Assembly: GCF_000716875.1 (NCBI RefSeq)
Contig: NZ_JNWQ01000007.1
Location: forward strand, 1-64,000
Reading direction: 5' to 3'
Length of the DNA: 64,000 nt
From: Streptomyces novaecaesareae
GTDB taxonomy: Bacteria; Actinomycetota; Actinomycetes; Streptomycetales; Streptomycetaceae
Both the position numbers and the translations under genes were made by a program. The notes below the pieces were generated by a model, which ran no database searches, was not told where the DNA came from, and saw only the letters and a program-made list of their open reading frames with translations. Shown one piece after another: positions 9,263 to 20,076 of this stretch. Within the stretch, counting starts at the first letter, position 1; each line of letters opens with the position of its first letter.

Positions 9263-10753
9263 TCACTCGCCGAGGCCCGCCAGCTCCCGGACGGCCGCGG
9301 CGAACAGGTCGCCGCGCTCGCCGTAGTTGGTGAACATGTCCATCGAGGCGCAGGCCGGGGCCAGCAGCACCGTGTCACCCGATCGGGCGAGCGACGCGGC
9401 CGTGCGGACGACCTCGGTCATCGCCACCGCGCCAGTCTGGCCCTCGGCCGCCTCGATCACCGGCACATCCGGAGCGTGTCGCTCCAGCGCCTCGCGGATC
9501 AGCGCCCGGTCCTCGCCGATCAGCACGACCGCGCGCAGCCGCTCGGCCGCGCCCTGGACCAGGTCGTCGAAGGTCGCGCCCTTGGCCAGGCCCCCGGCGA
9601 TCCAGACGATCGGCCGGTAGGCGGCCAGCGAGGCGGCCGCGGCGTGGGTGTTGGTGGCCTTGGAGTCGTCGATGTACGCGACCTCGCGGACCGTCCCGAC
9701 CTCGGCGATCCGGTGGGCGTCCGGGCGGAAGGCCCGCAGGCCCTCCCGGACGGCCTTCGGATCGACGCCGTACGCCCGGGCCAGCGCCGCCGCGGCGAGC
9801 GCGTTGGCGATGTTGTGCGGGGCAGCAGGGCGGCGGCGCGTAGCGCCTTCCTCAGAAGGGTGGTGGTGGGCGACGGGTGGGCTCACGTCCTCGACGGCGC
9901 CCAGCTCGGCCGCGTTCTTGGCCCGGTCCTCGACGAAGGCCCGGTCCACCAGCAGCCCGTCCACCACGCCGAAGTTCGACGGGCTCGGCGCGCCGAGCCC
10001 GAAACCGATCGCCCGGCAGCCCTCCTCGACGTCGGCCTCGCGGACCAGCGCCTCGGTGGCCGGGTCGGCCAGGTTGTACACGCAGGCGACGACGTTGCCC
10101 TGGTAGATCCGGCCCTTGTCGGCGGCGTACGCCTCCATCGAGCCGTGCCAGTCGAGGTGGTCGGGGGCCAGGTTGAGCACGGCCGCCGCGTACGGCCGCA
10201 GCGAGGGCGCCCAGTGCAGCTGGTAGCTGGAGAGCTCGACGGCGAGCACGTCGTACGGCTCCTCGGCGAGCACCGCGTCCAGCACCGAGACCCCGACGTT
10301 GCCGACGGCGGCGGTGCGCTTGCCGGCGGCGGTGAGGATCGAGGCGAGCATCTGGACGGTGGTGGTCTTGCCGTTGGTGCCGGTGACGGCCAGCCAGGGG
10401 GCGGGCTCGTCGGTGCCCGGCAGCGGCTTGCGCAGCCGCCAGGCGAGCTCGACGTCGCCCCAGACCGGCACCCCGGCCGCCGCGGCGGCGGCGAACAGCG
10501 GGCTGTCCGGCGCCCAGCCGGGCGAGGTGACGATCAGTTCGGTGCCCTCGGGCAGGCTCGCGCCGTCGCCGAGGCGCACGGCGACGCCCTGCGCCTCCAG
10601 CTCGGCGGCCCGGGCCGCCAGGCCCGGCCCGCTGCCGCCGTCGACCACGGTGACGCGGGCGCCGAGCCCGTTCAGGACGCGTGCGGCGCTGATGCCCGAG
10701 ACGCCGAGGCCGGCGACCACCACGGGCAGGTTCGAGAAGTCGGGGTTCGTCAT
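9263..10753 (-). CDS. murD: MurD UDP-MurNAc-L-alanine:D-glutamate ligase
   Basis: Cytoplasmic ATP-dependent ligase adding D-Glu to UDP-MurNAc-L-Ala. The N-terminal Rossmann motif [17 protein letters not shown] binds the nucleotide precursor, [10 protein letters not shown] is the ATP loop, [16 protein letters not shown] is the central-domain signature, and [18 protein letters not shown] marks the C-terminal domain. The start ATG at 10753 overlaps the mraY stop by four bases (ATGA) and gives 496 residues; an upstream in-frame extension lies within mraY and is rejected. Confidence 0.97.
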   Translation of the reverse strand: MTNPDFSNLPVVVAGLGVSGISAARVLNGLGARVTVVDGGSGPGLAARAAELEAQGVAVRLGDGASLPEGTELIVTSPGWAPDSPLFAAAAAAGVPVWGDVELAWRLRKPLPGTDEPAPWLAVTGTNGKTTTVQMLASILTAAGKRTAAVGNVGVSVLDAVLAEEPYDVLAVELSSYQLHWAPSLRPYAAAVLNLAPDHLDWHGSMEAYAADKGRIYQGNVVACVYNLADPATEALVREADVEEGCRAIGFGLGAPSPSNFGVVDGLLVDRAFVEDRAKNAAELGAVEDVSPPVAHHHPSEEGATRRRPAAPHNIANALAAAALARAYGVDPKAVREGLRAFRPDAHRIAEVGTVREVAYIDDSKATNTHAAAASLAAYRPIVWIAGGLAKGATFDDLVQGAAERLRAVVLIGEDRALIREALERHAPDVPVIEAAEGQTGAVAMTEVVRTAASLARSGDTVLLAPACASMDMFTNYGERGDLFAAAVRELAGLGE

Positions 10754-11814
10754 CCGGTTCGGTATCCCGCGTAGAAGAGGCCGAGGCCGACGGCCACGCA
10801 CAGGCCCTGGATGATCCAGAAGCGGACCACGACCAGGACTTCGCTCCAGCCCTTGAGTTCGAAGTGGTGCTGCAGTGGCGCCATCTTGAAGACGCGCTTG
10901 CCGGTCATCCGGAAGGAGCCGACCTGGATGATCACCGACAGGGTGATGATCATGAAGAGGCCGCCGAGCAGGATGAGCAGCAGCTCGGTGCGGGAGCAGA
11001 TCGCCAGACCGGCCAGCGCGCCGCCGAGGGCGAGCGAGCCGGTGTCACCCATGAAGATCTTGGCGGGCGAGGTGTTCCACCAGAGGAAGCCGAAGCAGGA
11101 GCCCATCAGCGCGGCCGCGACCACCGCGAGGTCCAGCGGATCGCGGACGTCGTAGCAGGCGTTGGTGGCGGAGAGGAAGTAGGCGCAGCTCTGCCCGTAC
11201 TCCCACACGCCGATGAAGGTGTAGGCGCCGAAGGCCATCACCGAGGCGCCGGTGGCGAGGCCGTCCAGACCGTCCGTCAGGTTCACGCCGTTCGAGGTCG
11301 CCGCGATCATGAAGTACGCGAAGATGACGAACAGCACCGGGCCGATCGACCACTTGAAGTCGCGCACGAAGGACAGCGACTGGGAGGCCGGGCTGAGCCC
11401 GCGGTCGTCGTGGAACTGCAGCGCCAGGACCGCGAAGACGAGGCCGACGATGGACTGGCCGGCCAGCTTCGCCTTGGCCCGCAGGCCCAGCGAGCGGCGC
11501 TTGACCACCTTGATGTAGTCGTCCAGGAAGCCGACCAGGCCGAGGCCCGTGGTCAGGAAGAGCACCAGCAGCCCCGAGGCGGTCGGGGGCTCGCCCGTTA
11601 TCGCCTTGGTGCCGAAGTACGCGATCAGGGTCGCCAGGATGAAGGCGATGCCGCCCATGGTGGGCGTGCCCTTCTTGCTGTGGTGCGCCTTCGGCCCGTC
11701 GTCGCGGATGTACTGGCCGTAGCCCTGCCGGGCGAGCAGCTTGATCAGGGCGGGCGTGCCGACCAGCGAGAGGATCAGGCCGATCATCCCGGAGATGAGG
11801 ATCTGCTTCATCAT
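10750..11814 (-). CDS. mraY: MraY phospho-MurNAc-pentapeptide translocase
   Basis: Polytopic membrane enzyme that joins UDP-MurNAc-pentapeptide to undecaprenyl phosphate to form lipid I. Family signatures are visible: KKGTPTMGG after the first helix, GFLDDYIKV with its Asp pair, [12 protein letters not shown] and [13 protein letters not shown]. About ten hydrophobic helices are spread over 354 residues. The start ATGATG overlaps the murF stop by four bases; the second ATG, one codon later, is an alternative. Confidence 0.97.
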   Translation of the reverse strand: MMKQILISGMIGLILSLVGTPALIKLLARQGYGQYIRDDGPKAHHSKKGTPTMGGIAFILATLIAYFGTKAITGEPPTASGLLVLFLTTGLGLVGFLDDYIKVVKRRSLGLRAKAKLAGQSIVGLVFAVLALQFHDDRGLSPASQSLSFVRDFKWSIGPVLFVIFAYFMIAATSNGVNLTDGLDGLATGASVMAFGAYTFIGVWEYGQSCAYFLSATNACYDVRDPLDLAVVAAALMGSCFGFLWWNTSPAKIFMGDTGSLALGGALAGLAICSRTELLLILLGGLFMIITLSVIIQVGSFRMTGKRVFKMAPLQHHFELKGWSEVLVVVRFWIIQGLCVAVGLGLFYAGYRTG

Positions 11815-13214
11815 CGGGCAGCACCGTCCGCCAGGAGCGCCTCGGCCACCTTTTCCAGCCCCACCGAACGGGATGCCTTCACCAGGACCACATCCCCCGG
11901 TCGCAGCTGACTGCGCAGCAACTCGACCGCCGCGTCCGCGTCGGACACCAGCACCGACTCCTCACCCCACGAACCTTCGTTCCTCGCGCCGAGTTCCATG
12001 CAGGCCGCCTCGCGTCCGCCGACCGCCACCAGCTTGGTGACGTCCAGCCGGACGGCGAGCCGCCCGATGGCGTCGTGCTCGGCCAGGCTCTCCTCGCCGA
12101 GCTCCCGCATCTCGCCGAGCACCGCCCAGGTACGGCGGCGCTCCGGGCCCCGGCCGCCCATCGAGACCAGCGCCCGCAGCGCGGCCCGCATCGAGTCGGG
12201 GTTCGCGTTGTAGGCGTCGTTGACGACGGTGACACCATCGGCCCGGTCGACGACCTCCATGCGCCAGCGGGACAGCGCACCCGCCTCGCCCAGGGCTGCG
12301 GCGGTGTCGTCGACGGACATCCCGAGCTCCACCGCCACCGCGGCGGCGGCGAGGGCGTTCGAGACGTGGTGCTCACCGTACAGGCGCAGCTGCACGGGCG
12401 CGGAACCGGCTGGGGTGGTGAGCGTGAAGGATGGCCGTCCGGTGGCGTCCAGGCGAACGTCCGTCGCCCGGACGTGGGCGTCCGGGGACTCCCCGAACAG
12501 GACCACCTTCGCCCTGGTGCGGGAGGCCATCGCGCGCACCAGCCGGTCGTCCGCGTTGAGGATCGCGGCCCCGTCGGCGGGCAGCGCCTCGACGAGTTCG
12601 CCCTTGGCCTCGGCGATCGCCTCCTGGGAGCCGAACTCGCCGACGTGGGCGGTGCCGACGTTCAGCACCACGCCGACCCTGGGCGGGGTGATCGAGGTGA
12701 GGTACTCGATGTCGCCCTTGTGCCGGGCGCCCATCTCCATGACCAGGTGCCGGGTGTCGGCCTCGACCCGCAGCGCGGTCATCGGGTGGCCGATCTCGTT
12801 GTTGAGCGAGCCGGGCGGGTAGACGGTCTCGCCGTGGCGCTGGAGCAGCTGGGCGATCAGGTCCTTGGTGCTGGTCTTGCCGGCCGAGCCGGTCAGCGCG
12901 ACCACGGCGGTGCCCTCGGCACGGGCGACCACGGTACGGGCCAGCCTGCCGAGCGCCTCCACCACACTGTCGACCAGGACGGCGGGCACGCCGACCGGGC
13001 GGGAGGCCAGCACCGCGACGGCGCCGGCCTCGACCGCGGTGGCCGCGTACGCGTGGCCGTCCACGTGCTCGCCGACGAAGGCCGCGAACAGGCCGCCGGG
13101 GCTCACCTTCCGCGAGTCGACCTCGACCGGGCCGGTGACCAGGGCGTCCGGGTCGGCGCCGTCCAGGGTGCCCCCGACTGCGGCGGCCACCTCGGCGAGG
13201 GTCAGTGCGATCAC
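11811..13214 (-). CDS. murF: MurF UDP-MurNAc-tripeptide:D-Ala-D-Ala ligase
   Basis: Cytoplasmic ATP-dependent ligase that adds D-Ala-D-Ala, completing the UDP-MurNAc-pentapeptide. The N-terminal substrate domain ends around residue 85, the ATP loop is [13 protein letters not shown] (around 108), and [16 protein letters not shown] is the MurF signature. The length is 467 residues. The GTG start overlaps the murE stop by four bases, and the gene overlaps mraY by four, so murE-murF-mraY-murD form a translationally coupled chain. Confidence 0.97.
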   Translation of the reverse strand: MIALTLAEVAAAVGGTLDGADPDALVTGPVEVDSRKVSPGGLFAAFVGEHVDGHAYAATAVEAGAVAVLASRPVGVPAVLVDSVVEALGRLARTVVARAEGTAVVALTGSAGKTSTKDLIAQLLQRHGETVYPPGSLNNEIGHPMTALRVEADTRHLVMEMGARHKGDIEYLTSITPPRVGVVLNVGTAHVGEFGSQEAIAEAKGELVEALPADGAAILNADDRLVRAMASRTRAKVVLFGESPDAHVRATDVRLDATGRPSFTLTTPAGSAPVQLRLYGEHHVSNALAAAAVAVELGMSVDDTAAALGEAGALSRWRMEVVDRADGVTVVNDAYNANPDSMRAALRALVSMGGRGPERRRTWAVLGEMRELGEESLAEHDAIGRLAVRLDVTKLVAVGGREAACMELGARNEGSWGEESVLVSDADAAVELLRSQLRPGDVVLVKASRSVGLEKVAEALLADGAAR

Positions 13215-14863
13215 TGCTGCTCTACTCCTCGGTCGCCCCGCGCGGCCGTGGTCCGCGCGATGGACTCGCGCAGCACCTCCCGGTCGTCGAAGGGGCGGAT
13301 CTCGTCTCGTACGTACTGGCCGAGCTCGTGGCCCTTGCCGGCCACCAGCACGGTGTCCCCCGCCTGGGCGCGGGCGACCGCGAGCTGGATCGCCTCGGCC
13401 CGGTCGGGGACGACCAGGACGGCCCCGCGCTCGGCCTCGGGCACCGCGGCGGCGCCGGTCAGCATGCTGGCGAGGATCGCCAGCGGGTCCTCGCTGCGCG
13501 GGTTGTCGCTGGTCAGCAGGGCGGTGTCGGCGAGGCGGGCGGCGATGTCGCCCATCGGGCCGCGCTTGTGCGGGTCGCGGTCGCCGCCGCAGCCGACGAC
13601 GACGTGCAGCCGGCCCTTGGTGACCTCGCGCAGCGAGCCGAGGACGGCCCGCAGGGCGTCCGGCTTGTGCGCGTAGTCGACGACGGCCACGAACGGCTGT
13701 CCGGCGTCCACCCGCTCCAGCCGGCCCGGCACACCGGGGACGGCGGCCACGCCGGCCACGGCACGCTCCAGCGGCAGCCCGGCGGCGACCAGCGTGGTGA
13801 TCGCGGCAAGCGCGTTGGCGACGTTGAAGGGGCCGGGCAGCGGCACCGAGGCATCGGCTTCGGCGCCGTCCGGGCCGAGCACCCGGAAGGTGGAGCCGAC
13901 CGGGCCGAGCTGGACGTCCACGGCCCGCCAGTCGGCCTCCGGGGCGCCGACGGCGGAGAAGGTCGTCACCGGGATCTTGGCCTCGGCGGCGAGCCGGCGG
14001 CCGTACTCGTCGTCCAGGTTGACCACGCCGTGGCGGGACTTCCCGGGCTGGAAGAGCCGGGCCTTCGCCTGGAAGTAGTCCTCCATGTCCGGGTGGAAGT
14101 CGAGGTGCTCGGGCGTGAGGTTGTTGAACAGCGCGACGTCGTACGCGACGCCGTCGGTGCGGCCGAAGACCAGGGCGTGGCTGGAGACCTCCATGGTCAC
14201 CGCGTCGGCGCCGCGCTCGGCCATCACGCCGAGGATCGCGTGCAGGTCGGTGGCCTCGGGGGTGGTGCGCTCGCTCTTGATCCGCTCCTCGCCGACCCGC
14301 ATCTCGACGGTGCCGATCACGCCGGGGCTGCGCCCGGCGCCGCGCAGACCGCCCTCGACCAGGTACGAGGTGGTGGTCTTGCCGTTGGTGCCGGTCAGCC
14401 CGATCATCAGCAGCCGCTCGGAGGGGCGGCCGTAGACGATCGCGGCCAGCTCGCCCATCCGGGCCCGCGGCCGGTCGACGACCAGCAGCGGCAGGCCGGT
14501 GTCGGCCGCCAGCTCGGCGCCGGCCGGGTCGGTGAGCACGGCCACCGCGCCGGCCTGCGCGGCCTTGGCCGAGAAGGCCGCGCCGTGGTGGTTGGCGCCC
14601 GGGAAGGCCACGTACACGTCGCCCGGGCGGACCGCGCGGGAGTCGTGGGTGACGCCGCTCACGGCACCGCCCTCGACGGGCGCCAGGCCCAGCTGGCGGG
14701 CCAGTTCGGCGAGCGGCAGAGCGGTGGTCCCGGTCGGGCGGGGCGGACTCACGGTGGTTTGATCGGGTTTCGGCACGGCGGGAAGGCTATCCGCCGAAGG
14801 GTGTCCAGGGCCAAACCGGCCCTTCGCCGCGCCGTCGTCCGGCCCGCCCCGCTCGTTGCTCAT
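13211..14863 (-). CDS. murE: MurE UDP-MurNAc-dipeptide:diaminopimelate ligase
   Basis: Adds diaminopimelate to UDP-MurNAc-L-Ala-D-Glu. The ATP loop [17 protein letters not shown] and the diaminopimelate-recognition motif SDNPRSEDP are present; the DNPR motif indicates DAP rather than lysine specificity, consistent with an actinomycete wall, though LL versus meso cannot be told. Length is 550 residues. The first 40 residues are disordered and poorly conserved, so a downstream start such as the GTG near residue 38 is possible. It begins six bases after the ftsI stop. Confidence 0.95.
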   Translation of the reverse strand: MSNERGGPDDGAAKGRFGPGHPSADSLPAVPKPDQTTVSPPRPTGTTALPLAELARQLGLAPVEGGAVSGVTHDSRAVRPGDVYVAFPGANHHGAAFSAKAAQAGAVAVLTDPAGAELAADTGLPLLVVDRPRARMGELAAIVYGRPSERLLMIGLTGTNGKTTTSYLVEGGLRGAGRSPGVIGTVEMRVGEERIKSERTTPEATDLHAILGVMAERGADAVTMEVSSHALVFGRTDGVAYDVALFNNLTPEHLDFHPDMEDYFQAKARLFQPGKSRHGVVNLDDEYGRRLAAEAKIPVTTFSAVGAPEADWRAVDVQLGPVGSTFRVLGPDGAEADASVPLPGPFNVANALAAITTLVAAGLPLERAVAGVAAVPGVPGRLERVDAGQPFVAVVDYAHKPDALRAVLGSLREVTKGRLHVVVGCGGDRDPHKRGPMGDIAARLADTALLTSDNPRSEDPLAILASMLTGAAAVPEAERGAVLVVPDRAEAIQLAVARAQAGDTVLVAGKGHELGQYVRDEIRPFDDREVLRESIARTTAARGDRGVEQQ

Positions 14864-14869
14864 CCTCGC

Positions 14870-17047
14870 TCACGGCTTCCAGTCGACGGGCAGGTTGGGC
14901 GCCTGGCTGCCACTCGGCGGGACCTGCAGGGTCTTCAGGGTGAACTCCATCACCTGCTTGAACACCGGGCCGCACAGCTGGCCGCCGAAGTGGCCGTTGA
15001 CCGGCCCCTGGAGGGTGCAGGAGACGGTGACCCGGGGGGCGTCGGCGGGGGCGAAGCCGATGAAGGAGGCGGTGTAGCCGTCGTAGCCGACGCCGTTGGC
15101 GGCCCCCCGGTTGGCGGTGCCGGTCTTGCCGGCGACCCGGTAGCCGGGGATGGCGGCCTTGCCGCCGGTGCCCTGCTCGTCGTCGACGACCGATTCCAGC
15201 ATCGACGTGAGGGTCTTGGCGGTCTCCGGGCTGACCACCCGGGTCTGCTCGCCCGCCGGGGTCGGGCTGTACTTGCCGTCCGGGCCGGTGACGCCCTGGA
15301 CGACGCTCGGCGCCACCCGCACCCCGCCGTTGGCGATGGTCGAGTAGACCGAGGTGGCCTGGAGGGCGTTCATCTGCAGCGGGCCCTGGCCGAAGGAGAT
15401 GTTGTACTTCTCCGAGGCGACGAGGTCCTCCGGCTTCTTGAGCATCCCCGGGGTCTCCCCGGGGAAGTTCAGGCCGGTCGGCCGGGCGACGCCGAACTTG
15501 CGCATGTAGCCGTCCAGCACCTTGTTCGCCTGCAGCTGGTTGCCGTCGCCGAGGGTCTCGACCGCCTCGATGGTGCCGATGTTGGAGGACTTGGCCAGCA
15601 CCCCGGCCAGGGTGAGGTACCAGTCGCCGTGCTCGACGTCGTCCTTGAACTGCTGGCCGGCGCGCACCAGCCGGTTCGGCACGGTGACCTTGGTGTCCCA
15701 GTTGGCCTTGCCGGAGTCCAGCACGGCGGCCAGGCTCATCAGCTTGGCGGTGCTGCCCGGTTCGTACGCGTCGACCAGCGCGGGGTTGCCCAGCTGGGCC
15801 TGCTTGGACAGGCTCAGGTCGTTCGGGTTGAAGCCGGGCGCGGTGGCCATCGCGAGGACCTGGCCGGTCTTCACGTCCTGGACCACGACGTAGCCCTTCT
15901 CCGCGCCGGAGTTGGCCACCTGGTCGGTGATCGCCCGCTGGGCGGCCCACTGGATGTCCCGGTTGATGGTCAGCTTGACGTCGCTGCCGGCCACGGCCGG
16001 GTCCATCGAGCCGCCGGCGGTGGGCACCAGCCGCCCGCCCGCCTGGGCGTAGCTGCTGTGGCCGTCCTTGCCGGCCAGCTGCTGCTGGTACTGCAGTTCG
16101 AGCCCCCCTGCGCCCGCGCCCTCCCCGTTGACGAAGCCGACCAGGTTGGCGGCCAGCCCGCCGGCGGGGTAGACGCGCTTCTGGGTCTCCCGGTTGAACA
16201 CCCCGGCCAGCGGGTTGGCGCACTCGTTGTCCACCCGGGCGCGCCCGCCCTGGTCGGCGGGCTTGCCCAGCAGCTTCTTCTGCAGCTGGCAGGCCCGCGA
16301 GCCGGCCTGCTTCTCCAGGCTCGCCTTGAGGTCGCTGATCTGGTTCTTGGCGGCCGGGGTCTGCTGGGCGGCGAGCCGCTTGTAGCGGGTCTTGGGGGTG
16401 TGCAGGTCGGCGGCGATCCTCTCCTTGGGCAGCCCGAGGATCGGCGACAGCAGCGCGGCCGCCTGCTCCGGCGCGTCCGGGATGCCGGTCGCCTCCGGGG
16501 TGAACATCGCCGGGTCGGCGGTGATGTCGTACGCGTCGACGGTGGCGGCCAGCGCCACGCCGTCCGCGGACGCTATCGAGCCGCGCTCGGCGGTGATCGG
16601 GATGTTCATGTAGCGGTTGTTGTTGGCGTCGGCGGCCAGCGCGTCGGAGTCCACCAGCTGGAGCTGGACGAGGCGGCCGGCGAACACCGAGAACACCAGC
16701 GACATCGCCACGGTGATCACCCGCAGGCGGCGCTTCGGCTCGGCCAGCTTGAGCGCCTTGGGGCGCAGCGCCGGGCGGGTCTTCGGGCGCGGCCGCACCG
16801 CCGCCTGGCTGCGGGCCGCCGGACGCTCCTCGGGGCGGCGCGGCTGCGGCGCACGCGGGGTACGGACGGCGGCGGTCTTGGCGGGCTGCGCCTTGGCCGA
16901 CTGGCTGCGGGTCGGCTGGCCCTTGGCCGGCTGCCCCTGGGTGGGCTGTCCCTTGCCGGACTGGGCGCGCGGCGCGGCGCCCCGGGGTGCCGGGCGGCGG
17001 CTGCTGCCGGAGCCGGATCCCCCGGAGGGCTGACGAGGCGTGCTCAT
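14870..17047 (-). CDS. ftsI: FtsI / PBP3-type septal transpeptidase
   Basis: Class B penicillin-binding protein that cross-links septal peptidoglycan with FtsW. A long basic Pro/Gln/Ala cytoplasmic tail with repeated GQP(A/T)xxQPTR-like units (about 25-65) precedes one membrane helix (about 112-134), a dimerisation domain and the transpeptidase domain. Catalytic motifs are Ser432-Lys435 (STAK), SSN near 486 and KTG near 641. The ATG at 17047 follows a GCGAGGTGG ribosome site and gives 725 residues; the longer open frame overlaps ftsL and is rejected. Confidence 0.97.
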   Translation of the reverse strand: MSTPRQPSGGSGSGSSRRPAPRGAAPRAQSGKGQPTQGQPAKGQPTRSQSAKAQPAKTAAVRTPRAPQPRRPEERPAARSQAAVRPRPKTRPALRPKALKLAEPKRRLRVITVAMSLVFSVFAGRLVQLQLVDSDALAADANNNRYMNIPITAERGSIASADGVALAATVDAYDITADPAMFTPEATGIPDAPEQAAALLSPILGLPKERIAADLHTPKTRYKRLAAQQTPAAKNQISDLKASLEKQAGSRACQLQKKLLGKPADQGGRARVDNECANPLAGVFNRETQKRVYPAGGLAANLVGFVNGEGAGAGGLELQYQQQLAGKDGHSSYAQAGGRLVPTAGGSMDPAVAGSDVKLTINRDIQWAAQRAITDQVANSGAEKGYVVVQDVKTGQVLAMATAPGFNPNDLSLSKQAQLGNPALVDAYEPGSTAKLMSLAAVLDSGKANWDTKVTVPNRLVRAGQQFKDDVEHGDWYLTLAGVLAKSSNIGTIEAVETLGDGNQLQANKVLDGYMRKFGVARPTGLNFPGETPGMLKKPEDLVASEKYNISFGQGPLQMNALQATSVYSTIANGGVRVAPSVVQGVTGPDGKYSPTPAGEQTRVVSPETAKTLTSMLESVVDDEQGTGGKAAIPGYRVAGKTGTANRGAANGVGYDGYTASFIGFAPADAPRVTVSCTLQGPVNGHFGGQLCGPVFKQVMEFTLKTLQVPPSGSQAPNLPVDWKP

Positions 17048-17120
17048 GCGACCACCTCGCCGCGCTCGGCAGGCGCTGCGCACGATGCGCTTCCCTCGAT
17101 GGTCCGCGCGTTCCACTCGC

Positions 17121-17738
17121 TCATCGACCCGCACCCCCGTTCGACTGGGCCGGCGAGGCCGGGTTGAGCTGGATCACCGAGTCGCCGGCCGAGGCCGCCG
17201 TGGTCGGCGTCGTCGGCGTCGTCGGTGCGGTCGGTGCGCTCTGCGGAGCCGGCGACTGCCCGGCGCCCGGCTGAGGGGCGCTCGGCGTGGGCGCGGTCTT
17301 CGTCGGCCACGGCTCGGCCGTCGAACGCTTGACGGGCGGGCTGTCCTGCGCCGGGCCCGGGGTGCCGACCACCTTGCCGCCGTTCGGTACGTCCAGGAAG
17401 GCCATCCCGCCGGCCGGGACCATGCCCAGTTCGGCGGCCCGCCTGGCCAGCGCGTCCGGCGCCGAGCTCTTGTCGATCTCGTGCTGCAGGCTCTGCTGCT
17501 CGTCGGTCGCCTTGGTGGTCTGCTTCTGCAGCCGGGACAGCTCGAAGGAGCCCTCGTTGAGCGCCGTGTTCAGCGCCAGCAGCCCGAACAGCCCCGCCGC
17601 GAGCAGGGCCACGATGAGCACCGCGAACGGCGTGCGCCCCCGGACCGGGCGCTTCCCCGGCCGGACCGTGATGCGTGCCCTGCCCTGTCCGGGGAGTCCT
17701 CCCCGCCCCGCCCGGACCTCACCGGCCACCGGCCCCAC
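17121..17738 (-). CDS. ftsL: FtsL-like septum protein
   Basis: Small bitopic divisome protein between rsmH and ftsI, the position of ftsL in actinobacteria. The basic N terminus (1-36) precedes a membrane helix at about 37-57, then a coiled coil (about 60-95, LSRLQKQTTKATDEQQSLQ) and a Pro/Thr/Ala-rich extracellular tail to residue 205. Sequence conservation in FtsL is low, so the call rests on topology and position. The GTG start has a strong GGAGGAAGG ribosome site. Confidence 0.88.
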   Translation of the reverse strand: MGPVAGEVRAGRGGLPGQGRARITVRPGKRPVRGRTPFAVLIVALLAAGLFGLLALNTALNEGSFELSRLQKQTTKATDEQQSLQHEIDKSSAPDALARRAAELGMVPAGGMAFLDVPNGGKVVGTPGPAQDSPPVKRSTAEPWPTKTAPTPSAPQPGAGQSPAPQSAPTAPTTPTTPTTAASAGDSVIQLNPASPAQSNGGAGR

Positions 17739-17777
17739 TGCCTTCCTCCGCCCTTCGGACCCCGCCGGGCCGGTTCG

Positions 17778-18752
17778 TCAGCCCCGCTTGCTTCGGTCCC
17801 TGATCCTCTCCGCCACCCGCAGCCGTACGGGCGCGGCACGCCGGTTCTCCTCGATCTCCTCCTCGGTGGCCAGCTCGGCACCGCGGGTGATCAGTTTGAG
17901 CCAGGGCTGGTGCTCCTCCGGGATGAACGGCAGCCCCGGCGGGGCGGTGTTGGTCGCCCCGGCAGCGAAGTACTGCTTCACCAGGCGGTCCTCCAGCGAC
18001 TGGTACGACATCACGACCATCCGACCGCCGATCGTGAGGACGTCCAGCGCCCCGGGGATCGCCCGGTCCAGGACCTCCAGCTCGCCGTTGACCTCGATCC
18101 GCAGCGCCTGGAACGTCCGCTTGGCCGGGTTCCCGCCGGTGCGGCGGGTCGCCGCCGGAATCGCGTTGCGCACCAACTCGACCAGACGCGCGCTCGTGGT
18201 GAACGGTTCCTTCGCCCGCTCCCGCACGATCACCGAGGCGATCTTCCCGGCGAACCGCTCCTCGCCGTAGAACTTGAGGATCCGGGCCAGCTCGCCGTGG
18301 CTGTAGGTGTTCAGCACCTCCGCCGCGCTGATCCCGCGGGTCTGGTCCATCCGCATGTCCAGCGGCGCGTCCTGGGCGTACGCGAAGCCGCGGTCCGCCT
18401 CGTCCAGCTGCATCGAGGAGACGCCGAGGTCGAACAGGACGCCGTCCACCCGGTCGATGCCCAGGCGCTCCAGCACCTCGGGGATCTCGTCGTACACGGC
18501 GTGCACCAGGGTGGCCCGGTCGCCGAACGGGGCCAGCCGCTCGCCCGACAGCTTCAGCGCCTGCGGGTCACGGTCCACCGCGACCAGCCGGACCTCGGGG
18601 AACTGGGTGAGCAGCGCCTCGCTGTGCCCGCCGAGGCCGAGCGTGGCGTCCACCACCACAGCACCGGGACGCGAGATCGCCGGAGCCAGTGCGTCCATGC
18701 ACCGCTGCAGCATCACCGGGACGTGCTTGGGGCCCGGTTCGTTGGTGGTCAT
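17778..18752 (-). CDS. rsmH: RsmH (MraW) 16S rRNA m4C1402 methyltransferase
   Basis: SAM-dependent enzyme that N4-methylates C1402 of 16S rRNA and conventionally opens the dcw cluster. [13 protein letters not shown] at the N terminus, SAM motif [28 protein letters not shown] and the C-terminal [15 protein letters not shown] are diagnostic. The ATG at 18752 gives 324 residues beginning [12 protein letters not shown]; the longer frame above it is not homologous. The AGGAAGG ribosome site is about 12 bases away. No mraZ precedes it. Confidence 0.97.
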   Translation of the reverse strand: MTTNEPGPKHVPVMLQRCMDALAPAISRPGAVVVDATLGLGGHSEALLTQFPEVRLVAVDRDPQALKLSGERLAPFGDRATLVHAVYDEIPEVLERLGIDRVDGVLFDLGVSSMQLDEADRGFAYAQDAPLDMRMDQTRGISAAEVLNTYSHGELARILKFYGEERFAGKIASVIVRERAKEPFTTSARLVELVRNAIPAATRRTGGNPAKRTFQALRIEVNGELEVLDRAIPGALDVLTIGGRMVVMSYQSLEDRLVKQYFAAGATNTAPPGLPFIPEEHQPWLKLITRGAELATEEEIEENRRAAPVRLRVAERIRDRSKRG

Positions 18753-19291
18753 GCGCGACGGCGCCCTTCCTCGGTGCGGAGCAGCCCGACGTCCGGGAGC
18801 TGCGACCATTCTCGCCCACCGCCCCCCGGCACGACGAAGCGGCCCGTGGTCCCCGCCCGCTCAAGGGGAAGATCGTGACCGCCCGGCGCCGGGGAAGGTG
18901 CGCCAGGTGGCACGGAGCGGGTGGAGGCCACGGACCGCGTCGACCGGGCCGCACCGGCCGGGAACGCCCGGTTGACGGGCTCCGGCGGGTGTGCTCCACT
19001 GCGCCGCAAACTCTATCGCGCGGGCCTCGCCAGTCAATGGTCCGCTCCGGCGCACCACCCGGGCGGCGGTACGGATCGTCGCAGGTCGCGGCCGTCGGGG
19101 TGGCCCTGCGGCGGTCCGATCCGGGGGCCCACGGCAGCCGCCGCGCGCCCCCCATCCCGCGACCGCGTACGGACCACCTCGGGAGCAGCCGGGACAAACC
19201 GTCCCGTTGTGGCTATGCGCTCGATCACAGCGGCTCGTTCTGTAGCTCTCCGCCCCACCGCGGAGGCCGGAATCCCACTAACGTCGCCGCC
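18753..19291. other. 539-base divergent region between rsmH and the carbonic anhydrase gene
   Basis: No gene is supported. The region must contain the leftward promoter for the rsmH-ftsL-ftsI-mur operon and the rightward promoter for the carbonic anhydrase (TAACGT near 19279-19284). Several frames are open on both strands, but they are Arg/Pro/Gly-rich GC artefacts. An mraZ gene, expected here in many bacteria, is absent. Confidence 0.6.
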
Positions 19292-19834
19292 ATGACAGTG
19301 ACTCCCGACCGGCCCACGCCGACCGCCGCTGCCGACTCCGCCCGCCCCACCATCATCGACCGCTTCGTCTCGGCCAACCGCGAGTACGCGGTGACCTTCC
19401 AGGACGGCGGCATGGACGCCCGCCCGGTGCAGAAGATCGCCGTGGTGGCCTGCATGGACGCCCGCCTCGACCTGTTCGCGGCGCTCGGCCTCGAACTCGG
19501 CGACGCGCACGTCATCCGCAACGCCGGCGGCGTCGTCACCGACGACACCATCCGGTCCCTGACCATCAGCCAGCGCGCCCTCGGCACCCGCTCGATCGCG
19601 CTCATCCACCACACCGGCTGCGGTCTGCTCGGCCTCACCGAGGACTTCCGCCGCGAGCTGGAGCTGGAAGTGGGCCAGCGCCCGCAGTGGGCGGTGGAGG
19701 CCTTCGTCGACCTGGACGGCGACGTCCGCCAGTCCATGCAGCGCGTGCGCACCTCCCCCTTCCTGCTGCACACCGACGACGTCCGCGGCTTCGTCTTCGA
19801 CGTCCACACCGGCCTGCTGCGCGAGATCAAGTAG
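19292..19834 (+). CDS. beta-class carbonic anhydrase
   Basis: Zinc enzyme interconverting CO2 and bicarbonate. CMDARLD supplies the first Cys and Asp/Arg dyad, and HHTGCGLL supplies the His and second Cys of the beta-class site; the HVIRNAGG loop is also conserved. Length is 180 residues. The ATG at 19292 is preceded by TAACGT (19279-19284) seven bases upstream and no clear ribosome site, compatible with a leaderless transcript. An extended upstream frame reading through intergenic DNA is rejected. Confidence 0.93.
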   Translation: MTVTPDRPTPTAAADSARPTIIDRFVSANREYAVTFQDGGMDARPVQKIAVVACMDARLDLFAALGLELGDAHVIRNAGGVVTDDTIRSLTISQRALGTRSIALIHHTGCGLLGLTEDFRRELELEVGQRPQWAVEAFVDLDGDVRQSMQRVRTSPFLLHTDDVRGFVFDVHTGLLREIK

Positions 19835-19861
19835 CCCCGGCCCCGGCCGGCCCCTCCCGGG

Positions 19862-19881
19862 CATTCGGCGACGGCCGAATG
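19862..19881 (+). terminator. hairpin after the carbonic anhydrase gene
   Basis: CATTCGGC (19862-19869) pairs perfectly with GCCGAATG (19874-19881) around a four-base loop, 27 bases past the stop. There is no U-run, so it could be a terminator or an operator for the downstream operon. Confidence 0.4.
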
Positions 19882-20076
19882 GTGACTTCTGGCCACCGCA
19901 CGGGGGACAATGCGGCTGCCGGTCGGACCCCGAACCACCTGGGGCGGCCGGGCCGCAGGCCGCCTCCCCGACGCCGGATCCTCCATCGGAACCGTCCCCG
20001 GGACGGCCGCGTCAAGCATGGGGTGGGGTCCGGCCTCGGGACGGGGCGGGCACAGGGTGCCAGGGAGCGTAAACGG

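Noticed and set aside
13205..17167. Very long plus-strand open frame (over 1300 codons) opposite murE, ftsI and ftsL
   Set aside because: It is antisense to three certain genes with catalytic motifs, is His/Gly/Arg/Val-rich with no domains, and arises from the high-GC codon bias.
18753..19291. Possible mraZ upstream of rsmH
   Set aside because: No frame on the minus strand shows MraZ/AbrB-like motifs; those open are Arg/Pro-rich artefacts.
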